The notes under the pieces were generated by a model. That model had not been told where the DNA came from, did not search any database, and saw only the letters and a list, made by a program, of their open reading frames with translations. Both the position numbers and the translations under genes were made by a program. Of a DNA stretch of 12,033 nt, positions 6,670 to 12,033 are shown in pieces (position 1 is the first letter of the stretch; each line of letters opens with the position of its first letter). The stretch comes from an uncultured Bacteroidota bacterium (GTDB taxonomy: Bacteria > Bacteroidota > Bacteroidia > 2-12-FULL-35-15), in contig CAILDT010000072.1 in NCBI GenBank assembly GCA_903833025.1, positions 1 to 12,033 on the forward strand. Reading direction: 5' to 3'.

Positions 6670-7000
6670 CCAACTCTATCATTGGCTCCCAGAAATGTTT
6701 CTGGAAGTCTACTATTTTATCATTCTTCACTTCTATTCCTTCTTTCTCTAATAATTCCTGCATTTCATAAGGTGTGGAAAAATGATGTTTGCCGGTAAGC
6801 ATTCCGTTTCGGTTTACAACGCGGTGTGCTGGCACTTTCTTTTTTTGTGAATGTGCTGCGTTCATCGCCCAGCCCACCATACGTGACGAACGGGCAGCAC
6901 CCAAATACTTTGCAATAGCACCATAATTAGTAACTCGCCCTTTGGGTATCAATCGTACTACAGCAAATACATCCTGAAAAAAGTCTTCGTGTTTTTCCAT
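6662..7000 (-). CDS. Alkyltransferase-like protein (ATL), MGMT fold without active-site cysteine
   Basis: This is a 112-residue MGMT/Ogt C-terminal-domain protein. Conserved features are the helix-turn-helix segment IPKGRVTNYGAIAKYLG (18-34), the residue expected to flip the damaged base (Tyr26), the region supplying the arginine finger, SSRMVGWAM (38-46), and the active-site loop VPAHRVV (56-62). True alkyltransferases have PCHRV; here the cysteine is Ala58, so the protein cannot accept an alkyl group. E. coli ATL (YbaZ) has a Trp at the same place. ATLs bind O6-alkylguanine and flag it for nucleotide excision repair. The gene is joined to the SprT-like gene by a TAATG overlap at 7000 and converges on the DUF5777-like gene with an 8-nt overlap. 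Confidence 0.92.
   Translation of the reverse strand: MEKHEDFFQDVFAVVRLIPKGRVTNYGAIAKYLGAARSSRMVGWAMNAAHSQKKKVPAHRVVNRNGMLTGKHHFSTPYEMQELLEKEGIEVKNDKIVDFQKHFWEPMIELAI
6689..6704. repeat. Perfect short dyad inside the 3' end of the ATL gene
   Basis: CCAGAAATGTTTCTGG is a perfect inverted repeat (two 7-base arms, central TG), 20 bp past the stop of the convergent barrel gene and inside the ATL reading frame. It is the only obvious stem near this tail-to-tail junction and might slow transcription from the plus strand, but no T-run follows at once. It may simply be coding sequence. Confidence 0.25.
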
Positions 7001-7617
7001 TATTCTAATTTAGTTACCTCCACAATAGGATGAAATAAATAAACCCGCTTGGTATGCGCTTCCAAACACTTCACTCGCTTCCTGATTACTTCCCCTTTAA
7101 TAAAATGTTGTTTATCATTATAAGAAAACCGAGTACCGACAGGCAAATCCTCCAGCAATACTGTTCCACCGGGTGCATCATACTTTTTAAGAATGCGAAG
7201 CAAATTAATGTCCGAACAACTGGAAGCCGCAGGGTTATTCATATACTTACGCAATGAATAAATAATATCCTCCGGAAATATTTCAGGCACAAGGAAGCGA
7301 TTCATCAATAATTTATAATGAAGTTTCCATTCCTCACCGTGCGGTTTTACATTGTCTTTATGCTTATTATAGTTAGTTAAATGGGCAATCTCGTGAACAA
7401 GAGTAATAAGAAAAGCGTATTTATTCAAATCATAATTAATAGTAATCTCGTGGTTTTTTCCGCTATGCGGAGAACGATAATCACCAAGTTTAGTCGCGCG
7501 ACTCTTCTTTACTTTTAATTTAAAATCATAAATATAAATCCATTCAGCAATAGTTTCCACTGCCTTTTCAGGAATATATTTTTTAAGGATGGATTGGTTT
7601 CTTTCTAATTGGTTCAC
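7000..7617 (-). CDS. SprT-like zinc metalloprotease
   Basis: This is a 205-residue protein. The zinc site is VHEIAHL (His75, Glu76, His79; the HExxH motif) followed by HGEEW (His93 as third ligand), the arrangement of SprT/Spartan-type proteases. The N-terminal part (1-70) carries the family-like strand region SGKNHEITINYDLNKYAF. The C-terminal 80 residues, including a LPVGTRFSYNDKQHFIKGEVIRKR stretch, look like a small beta-domain and show no zinc ribbon. In eukaryotes the SprT domain of Spartan cleaves DNA-crosslinked proteins; the role of bacterial SprT-like proteins is unclear. The start is a GTG at 7617, supported by the TAAATTTG box just upstream. The stop shares one base with the start of the ATL gene (TAATG). 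There is no secretion signal, so it should be cytosolic. Confidence 0.85.
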   Translation of the reverse strand: MNQLERNQSILKKYIPEKAVETIAEWIYIYDFKLKVKKSRATKLGDYRSPHSGKNHEITINYDLNKYAFLITLVHEIAHLTNYNKHKDNVKPHGEEWKLHYKLLMNRFLVPEIFPEDIIYSLRKYMNNPAASSCSDINLLRILKKYDAPGGTVLLEDLPVGTRFSYNDKQHFIKGEVIRKRVKCLEAHTKRVYLFHPIVEVTKLE

Positions 7618-7618
7618 T

Positions 7619-7752
7619 TTTACGAATTACGAATGGGTACAAATTTACAAATCAATGTTTACGAATTACGAATCAATATTAATTTGCAAATCTTTATATG
7701 AGTAACGAATAAGTTATGATTTGTAGATTAGTACAAATTAGTAATTCGTAAA
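7619..7752. repeat. 36-bp repeat, two direct and one inverted copy (MITE-like)
   Basis: Copy 1 (7619-7654) and copy 2 (7658-7693) run in the plus direction; copy 3 (7717-7752) is inverted. All begin TTTACGAATTAC. Copies 1 and 3 agree at about 31 of 36 positions, copies 1 and 2 at about 29 of 36. The outer copies act as terminal inverted repeats of a 134-bp block that fills the spacer between feoB (stop 3 bp away) and the SprT-like gene (start 1 bp away). The block is non-coding. It could be a miniature inverted-repeat element or a scattered intergenic repeat family. I saw no clear target-site duplication. Confidence 0.6.
7640..7647 (-). promoter_or_regulatory. Candidate -7 promoter box for the SprT-like/ATL pair
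   Basis: Read on the minus strand, 7647-7640 is TAAATTTG, a match to TAnnTTTG, 22 nt before the GTG of the SprT-like gene. The box lies inside copy 1 of the 36-bp repeat in this spacer, so the repeat appears to supply the promoter. This would let sprT-atl be expressed independently of feoAB. Confidence 0.45.
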
Positions 7753-7755
7753 CAA

Positions 7756-9903
7756 CTATTTAAAAATATGATAAACAATAAAGCTGGAGATATATGCAAG
7801 CACTCCCATAAATAAAAACTGGAACGCGGGCCACTTCCAGCTTTTTGTTTCGCGATACACAACTGCTAACGTACTCATACATTGCATTGCAAACGCATAA
7901 AATATCAGCAGGGAAAAACTTACTGCAAGAGTAAATACAGGCAAGCCCGTTTCAGGGTTTCTTTCATTCCGCATTTTCTCCCGTATTGTTTGGCTATTAT
8001 CTTTATTACCTGCACTGTAAAGTGTTGCCATTGTGCCCACAAATACTTCGCGTGCCGCAAATGATGTAACTAAAGCAATACCTATTTTCCAATCGAAACC
8101 TAAAGGTTTAATAGCTGGTTCAATTGCTTTGCCTAAGATACCTGCGTAAGATGCTTCTAATTTTTCGGATGATATTTTCGCATCGCGTTCTTTCTCATTA
8201 TACTTTCCTATCATTTCTGTTGAAGCATATTTTTTATCAATCATTTGATACCTATCGCCAGGTGCGTGAGATGATAAAAACCAAAGTATAACTGATATTG
8301 CAACGATTATTTTACCTGCTTCAAACAAAAACAATTTTACTTTATCTACAATAGTAATGCCTACTGTTTTCCATTGCGGAGTGCGATACACAGGCAACTC
8401 CATAATAAAATAACTCTTCTCCTTTGCTTTCAATATTATTTTAAAAATATAGGCAGAAACCATTGCTGCAATAAATCCTATCAAATACAAACACATTAAT
8501 ATTACTCCCTGGTAATTAAAAAAACTAATTGTTTTATCCTGCGGTACTACCAATGAAATCAACAATGTATAAACAGGTAACCGCGCAGAACAACTCATCA
8601 GCGGTGTTACCATAATTGTAATAATTCTTTCTTTCCAACTGCTGATGGTACGTGTACTCATAATGGCAGGCACTGCACACGCAACGCCGCTTACTAATGG
8701 AATAACAGAGCGTCCGTTAAGTCCAAACCTTCGCATCATTTTATCCATTATAAAACTTACGCGTGCCATATAGCCAGTATCTTCAAGTATAGCGATGAAT
8801 GCGAACAGCAACGCTATTTGCGGAACAAACACTACCACGCCGCTTAGCCCCGCCAATATGCCATTTACAAATAAGTTAGTGAGTTCGCCTGCGGGTAAAG
8901 TATGCGTAGCCCATTGACTAATTATTACAAACAAGCCCTGAATCCAGTCCATCGGAAACCGTGCAAGAAAGAATATAGTTTGAAAAATAAAAAATAGAAT
9001 AACTAAAAATATAGCATATCCATAAATCTTATGTGTAAGTATGGCATCTAACTTATGCGTAAATGTTTCTGTTTTTATTGCCGATTTTTCGGTGATACAG
9101 TCTGATGCAATCCGGTTTATAACCCTGTATCGCTCCACACTTTCGTTAGATTGCAGTTTGTTATGGTCAATAGCAGAAGCATTTATTATAGCTTCTATCT
9201 TTTGTTTTTGTTCTGGTTTTTTATCGAAATAACTTATTACCGGAAAGTTATTTATCAATTGAAAAGCAGCAAAGTCGCTGTTCACTTTTACTACTGCTTT
9301 TATCTTATCTATTAAATCGCCCGCAAAATTTTTTACATCAATAAAATCATATTGAGGAACAGGTAATGGTTGCAGCAACGCTTGTTTTATATCTTCGATA
9401 CCTACTTTTTTTCTCGCACTTATCGCTATTACTTTTACTCCAAGCTTTTCCGAAAGTCGCACCGCATCAATAGTATCGCCTTCCTTCTCCACCAAATCAA
9501 TCATATTAAGCGCAAGTATAACAGGTATTTTCAAATCAATAATTTGAGAAACTAAAAACAAATTACGTTTTAAATTACTCGCATCGGCAACCACAATAGT
9601 AATATCAGGATGGTCGGCATTAACAGGATTACAAAGCACTTCAAAGGTAACACGCTCGTCCAACGATTTAGGATATAAACTATACGTGCCAGGCAAATCA
9701 ACAAAATCAGCAGTTACAGTAGCACTTAACTTTGCTGTACCTGTTTTTTTATCAACCGTAACTCCCGGAAAGTTGCCCGTTTTTTGATGTAACCCCGTAA
9801 GGGCATTAAACAAAGTAGATTTGCCACTGTTAGGATTCCCAACAAGCGCAACTTTAATTGAAGATTTTTCAGAGAAATTTACAAAAGATTGATTCGCTTC
9901 CAC
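7756..9903 (-). CDS. feoB: FeoB ferrous iron transporter with G-protein domain
   Basis: FeoB is the inner-membrane channel-like protein that imports Fe2+. This one has 715 residues, in the family range. The N-terminal G domain shows G1 GNPNSGKS (22-29), the NFPGVTV switch region, G3 DLPG (69-72), G4 NMID (133-136) and G5 SARK (162-165). A helical regulatory region follows (about 175-285). The membrane domain contains the two Gate motifs with their conserved cysteines, GVACAVPAIMSTRT and MSCSARLPVY, and ends in a hydrophobic helix near the C-terminus. The start is GTG at 9903 with no nearby ATG in frame. The feoA stop is 15 nt upstream, so the two form one operon. No feoC-like gene follows; the stop abuts the repeat block. 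Confidence 0.97.
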   Translation of the reverse strand: MEANQSFVNFSEKSSIKVALVGNPNSGKSTLFNALTGLHQKTGNFPGVTVDKKTGTAKLSATVTADFVDLPGTYSLYPKSLDERVTFEVLCNPVNADHPDITIVVADASNLKRNLFLVSQIIDLKIPVILALNMIDLVEKEGDTIDAVRLSEKLGVKVIAISARKKVGIEDIKQALLQPLPVPQYDFIDVKNFAGDLIDKIKAVVKVNSDFAAFQLINNFPVISYFDKKPEQKQKIEAIINASAIDHNKLQSNESVERYRVINRIASDCITEKSAIKTETFTHKLDAILTHKIYGYAIFLVILFFIFQTIFFLARFPMDWIQGLFVIISQWATHTLPAGELTNLFVNGILAGLSGVVVFVPQIALLFAFIAILEDTGYMARVSFIMDKMMRRFGLNGRSVIPLVSGVACAVPAIMSTRTISSWKERIITIMVTPLMSCSARLPVYTLLISLVVPQDKTISFFNYQGVILMCLYLIGFIAAMVSAYIFKIILKAKEKSYFIMELPVYRTPQWKTVGITIVDKVKLFLFEAGKIIVAISVILWFLSSHAPGDRYQMIDKKYASTEMIGKYNEKERDAKISSEKLEASYAGILGKAIEPAIKPLGFDWKIGIALVTSFAAREVFVGTMATLYSAGNKDNSQTIREKMRNERNPETGLPVFTLAVSFSLLIFYAFAMQCMSTLAVVYRETKSWKWPAFQFLFMGVLAYISSFIVYHIFK

Positions 9904-9918
9904 CTTTCGTTTCGTGTA

Positions 9919-10170
9919 TTAATTTTCACTCATCACCGCCACAAGCACCGTAGATGCCTCTTCTTTGCGCAAGCTCAACAAATATCCCGAAACCTTTATT
10001 GCAATCGGGTCGCCCATCGGGGCAATCTTATCTAACGTAACCATTTCGCCAGGCGTACACCCCATTTCCAATAATTTAAGCGACATTACCTCGTCCGTAA
10101 AAGAATCAATCACTCCACTTTCCCCTATTTTCAACTGCGACAACTTTTTCAAGACTTTTTTCCCTTTCAT
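9919..10170 (-). CDS. feoA: FeoA, SH3-like partner of FeoB
   Basis: This is an 83-residue cytosolic protein with the FeoA SH3-like fold: KLSQLKIGESGVI, then the hallmark LKLLEMGCTPGEMV (32-45), then GDPIAIKVSGYLLSLRKEEA. FeoA is needed for full FeoB transport in several bacteria, although its exact action is debated. It is a separate gene here, whereas in some Bacteroidota FeoA is fused to FeoB. The start is ATG at 10170, with a clear TAnnTTTG box 10 nt upstream. It is the first gene of a minus-strand block that may continue through feoB into the SprT-like gene. Confidence 0.93.
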   Translation of the reverse strand: MKGKKVLKKLSQLKIGESGVIDSFTDEVMSLKLLEMGCTPGEMVTLDKIAPMGDPIAIKVSGYLLSLRKEEASTVLVAVMSEN

Positions 10171-10179
10171 ATTCTACCG

Positions 10180-10187
10180 CAAAGGTA
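10180..10187 (-). promoter_or_regulatory. Candidate -7 promoter box for feoAB
   Basis: On the minus strand, 10187-10180 reads TACCTTTG, matching TAnnTTTG, 10 nt before the feoA ATG. Transcription would start only a few bases before the start codon, giving a very short leader. The -33 region falls in an A/T-rich stretch near 10208-10214 with no obvious consensus. Confidence 0.5.
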
Positions 10188-10220
10188 CTTGTTATTTCGG
10201 TTGCTTTAAAATAAAAACAC

Positions 10221-10236
10221 TACCTAATAGTAGGTA
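10221..10236. promoter_or_regulatory. Candidate operator dyad upstream of feoA
   Basis: TACCTAATAGTAGGTA is an inverted repeat with 6-bp arms (TACCTA / TAGGTA) around ATAG. It lies about 33 bp upstream of the feoA -7 box, next to the expected -33 region. Position and symmetry suit a dimeric regulator. Given the gene, an iron-responsive Fur- or DtxR-type protein is the obvious guess, but I do not recognise this as a known box. Confidence 0.35.
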
Positions 10237-10456
10237 TTTTCACCTTCCGTCATTCAGGTGCACTTAAGTTCTTAGAAAGTCAATCACATCCAATTTTTTA
10301 CCGCTTCGCGAAATGAAACACTAAATGTAACTTACTAAGTGCGCCTCCGGCAGTCGATGTGTTGTAAGCACGTATTTTTAGCTCATCGCCAATTTTGAAG
10401 ATTATCACTTTTTAGGAAACTGTACCAAATAAAGTTCAATTACATCTAAATAAAAG

Positions 10457-10577
10457 CTGTTTAACACTAAATCAAATCAGTTTAAGCTTAAATCAAAACT
10501 GTTTAAGCTTAAATCAAATCAGTTTAAGCTTAAATCGAATCTGTTTAAGCTTAAATCAAATCTGTTTAAGCTTAAAT
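10457..10577. repeat. Tandem array of 21-bp units carrying TTTAAGCTTAAA
   Basis: There are five full 21-bp units (starting at 10457, 10478, 10499, 10520 and 10541) and a sixth of 16 bp (10562-10577). Each begins C(T/A)GTTTAAGC and continues TTAAATC(A/G)AA. Units 2-6 each contain the perfect 12-bp palindrome TTTAAGCTTAAA (10481, 10502, 10523, 10544, 10565). Unit 1 has a degenerate centre (TTTAACACTAAA), and a poorer relative, about 11 of 21, may precede it at 10436. A 21-bp period is two helical turns, so the palindromes face the same side of the DNA. There are no spacers, so it is not a CRISPR array. Confidence 0.9.
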
Positions 10578-10745
10578 GACATTCTCAGATATAAAAGAAA
10601 GTTTTTGTTGTTATATAACTCAACCAGTAACTTGAGTTTAATAAGCTATGCTACCAAATATCGTTTACTTTTGCTATATGAATATATCGTACCTATATAT
10701 TATAGTGTTAAAAATGCAAAACTTATAATTGAGAATTAAAAGCAG

Positions 10746-10753
10746 TATCTTTG
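10746..10753 (+). promoter_or_regulatory. Candidate -7 promoter box for the FG-GAP protein gene
   Basis: TATCTTTG at 10746-10753 matches TAnnTTTG, 13 nt before the ATG at 10767. A second match, TACTTTTG, lies 80 bp upstream at 10666-10673 and could be an additional start. The short leader is A-rich (TAAAAAATAACAA), as is common before Bacteroidota start codons. Confidence 0.5.
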
Positions 10754-10766
10754 TAAAAAATAACAA

Positions 10767-12033
10767 ATGAAAAAACTATTTCTTCTTATTACCATTCTCG
10801 CTTTAGTGCATCGCATCACAATAGCGCAACCTAATTTCATAAGAGATAATAGTATTCAGGTAAAAGTAAATGGTAACTTTATTAGCTTTCCTTGGGTAGG
10901 CGGGCTCAATTTTATACAAGCATCTACTATCGATTTAAATGGCGATGGCATTAAAGACCTCTTTATTTTCGACCGCTCCGGCAATCGTATCAATACCTTT
11001 GTAAGTAACGGCATACCCGGCAGTGCTTCGTTTACTTACGCTCCGCAATACGAAGCTATGTTTCCAAAGCTCATTAACTGGGCATTGTTAAGAGATTTTG
11101 ATGGAGATGGCAAAGAAGATATTTTTTCTTTCTCTCAATTTGGCGCAGGTATTATGGTGTATAAAAACACTACTCCTACTGGCGGTCCGTTACAATTTAC
11201 GTTGTACGATACAATGATGCACTCCAACTATAATCCCGATTCGCCACCCAATGCGCCTTGCGGACTCAATGTGCCTTGTAACTTATATGTAAGCCAGGCA
11301 GATGTGCCCGCAATAGCTGATATAGATGGCGATGGCGATTTGGATGTGCTAACGTTTGCAATCACCGGCAGTTGCATAGAATATCATCAAAACCAAAGTA
11401 TGGAATTATATGGTACTGCGGATAGTATGAAATTCAAAATGAAAAACCGTGGATGGGGCTTCGCGAGTGAAAACCCATTTAATAATTCGTTTAATTTGTG
11501 GGACACTCTTGATTGCCCTCCTGGTGTCCACAATCCAGGAATGTCGTTAGATAATAATCAAAACAGATCTACCGAAAGACATTCGGGTAATACGTTACTT
11601 GCAATGGATATAGATGGCGATGGCGATAAGGAACTGATAATTGGCAACGTGCTGCACAATGATTTAAACCTGCTGATGAATGGCGGAACTGCAACGTATG
11701 GTTTTTTTGCTTCCAACGATATAATGTTTCCCTATCATAATGGCGGCAGCGATTCGGTACATCTTTCCATATTCCCAGGTGCTTATAATGTGGATGTAAA
11801 TGATGATGGAGTAAGGGATTTATTGGTGAGCCCTAACTGGTCAGGTGATGGGTCGGAAGATATGAATAGTGTTGTTTATTTTCAGAATATGGGAACTAAC
11901 AATGCACCAGTTTATAACCTGCGTCAATCCAACTTTTTGCAAGATAATATGATTGACATTGGCGAAGGAGCTTACCCTACTTTCTTTGATTATGATAACG
12001 ATGGGTTGTTAGATTTGTTTATCGGCAATAAAG
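10767..12033 (+). CDS. Secreted FG-GAP/VCBS-repeat protein, N-terminal part
   Basis: The frame is open from the ATG at 10767 to the window edge: 422 codons plus one base, with no stop seen. A signal peptide, MKKLFLLITILALVHRITIA, is followed by Gln21. The rest is a beta-propeller-like FG-GAP/VCBS repeat region with calcium-loop motifs at regular intervals: DLNGDGIKD (56-64), DFDGDGKED (110-118), DIDGDGDLD (185-193), DIDGDGDKE (281-289), DVNDDGVRD (343-351) and DYDNDGLLD (408-416), each followed by hydrophobic strands such as LFIF, VLTF or LFIG. Such proteins in Bacteroidota are usually large, exported and often end in a type IX secretion (T9SS) sorting domain; that end is not visible. The role is probably adhesion or binding at the cell surface, but the substrate is unknown. 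Confidence 0.88.
   Translation, partial: MKKLFLLITILALVHRITIAQPNFIRDNSIQVKVNGNFISFPWVGGLNFIQASTIDLNGDGIKDLFIFDRSGNRINTFVSNGIPGSASFTYAPQYEAMFPKLINWALLRDFDGDGKEDIFSFSQFGAGIMVYKNTTPTGGPLQFTLYDTMMHSNYNPDSPPNAPCGLNVPCNLYVSQADVPAIADIDGDGDLDVLTFAITGSCIEYHQNQSMELYGTADSMKFKMKNRGWGFASENPFNNSFNLWDTLDCPPGVHNPGMSLDNNQNRSTERHSGNTLLAMDIDGDGDKELIIGNVLHNDLNLLMNGGTATYGFFASNDIMFPYHNGGSDSVHLSIFPGAYNVDVNDDGVRDLLVSPNWSGDGSEDMNSVVYFQNMGTNNAPVYNLRQSNFLQDNMIDIGEGAYPTFFDYDNDGLLDLFIGNK

Larger units (their letters stand above)
10171..10766. other. 596-bp divergent intergenic region
   Basis: This stretch separates feoA (minus) from the FG-GAP gene (plus), and I see no gene in it. From right of feoA it holds the feoAB promoter and dyad; a less AT-rich patch (about 10300-10370, with the 8-bp palindrome TTCGCGAA and a GCGCCTCCGGCAGTC segment) that looks like a remnant of other sequence; the 21-bp palindrome array (10457-10577); a perfect 7-bp dyad AACTCAA/TTGAGTT (10617-10638); and two TAnnTTTG boxes (10666-10673 and 10746-10753). 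No tRNA-like T-loop or cloverleaf was noticed. Confidence 0.7.

Noticed and set aside
9965..10267. Plus-strand open frame of about 100 codons opposite feoA
   Set aside because: It is a shadow of feoA, which has clear family motifs on the other strand; the peptide has no recognisable features.
10300..10370. Integron attC site or transposase remnant in the less AT-rich patch
   Set aside because: There is a GTTGTAAGC-like segment and GTGC/GCAC arms, but the pairing is only about 4 bp and no integrase or transposase motif could be read in either strand.
10457..10577. CRISPR array
   Set aside because: The units are directly adjacent with no unique spacers, the period is only 21 bp, and no cas gene is present.
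10678..10728. 16-codon reading frame just after a TAnnTTTG box
   Set aside because: It is too short to support, and the expected transcription start would fall at or after its ATG.
10416..10738. Long stop-free frame across the palindrome array, with a seven-residue repeat (SLSLNQI-like)
   Set aside because: A 21-bp period keeps a frame open automatically. There is no ATG or GTG near its beginning, no start signal, and the downstream part is low-complexity AT-rich sequence. I treat the array as non-coding.

Overview
The window looks like a chromosomal segment of a Bacteroidota bacterium, probably an uncultured Chitinophagales/Sphingobacteriales-like lineage. It is AT-rich. The upstream regions of several transcription units carry the Bacteroidota -7 box TAnnTTTG, and starts lack strong Shine-Dalgarno sequences. 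The proteins are typical of the phylum: a DUF6029-type barrel, an Omp28-like lipoprotein, a DUF5777-type barrel, a MORN_2/YwqK-like lipoprotein and an FG-GAP/VCBS secreted protein. The family calls rest on reading motifs by eye. No database search was possible.

Layout. (1) 1-1860, plus strand: the 3' end of an outer-membrane protein gene, an Omp28-type lipoprotein with a CPNC motif, and ubiX, closely spaced or overlapping. Two conserved hairpins follow. (2) 2187-4677, plus: rlmN (GTG start), an all-trans polyprenyl diphosphate synthase overlapping it by 4 nt, and a MORN_2 lipoprotein. (3) 4759-6669, plus: its own promoter, then a small lipoprotein cytochrome with a CX4CH haem motif, a YceI-like lipocalin and a DUF5777-type beta-barrel. 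(4) 6662-10170, minus strand and convergent with block 3 by an 8-nt overlap: feoA-feoB, then a 138-bp spacer made largely of a 36-bp repeat in three copies, then a SprT-like zinc protease and a cysteine-less alkyltransferase-like protein joined by TAATG. (5) 10171-10766: a long divergent spacer with a candidate feoA operator and an array of 21-bp units carrying the palindrome TTTAAGCTTAAA. (6) 10767 to the end, plus: a large FG-GAP/VCBS-repeat secreted protein, cut by the window edge.

How the genes may work together. UbiX (prenylated-FMN cofactor) and the polyprenyl synthase are both linked to quinone biosynthesis. YceI-family proteins bind isoprenoids, and in block 3 one lies between a surface-anchored cytochrome and an outer-membrane barrel, which suggests an envelope redox module. 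FeoAB takes up ferrous iron. The SprT-like/ATL pair suggests recognition and clean-up of DNA lesions or DNA-protein crosslinks. The least explained items are the helically phased palindrome array at 10457-10577, the three-gene cytochrome/YceI/barrel cassette, and the repeat element that carries the sprT-like gene's promoter.
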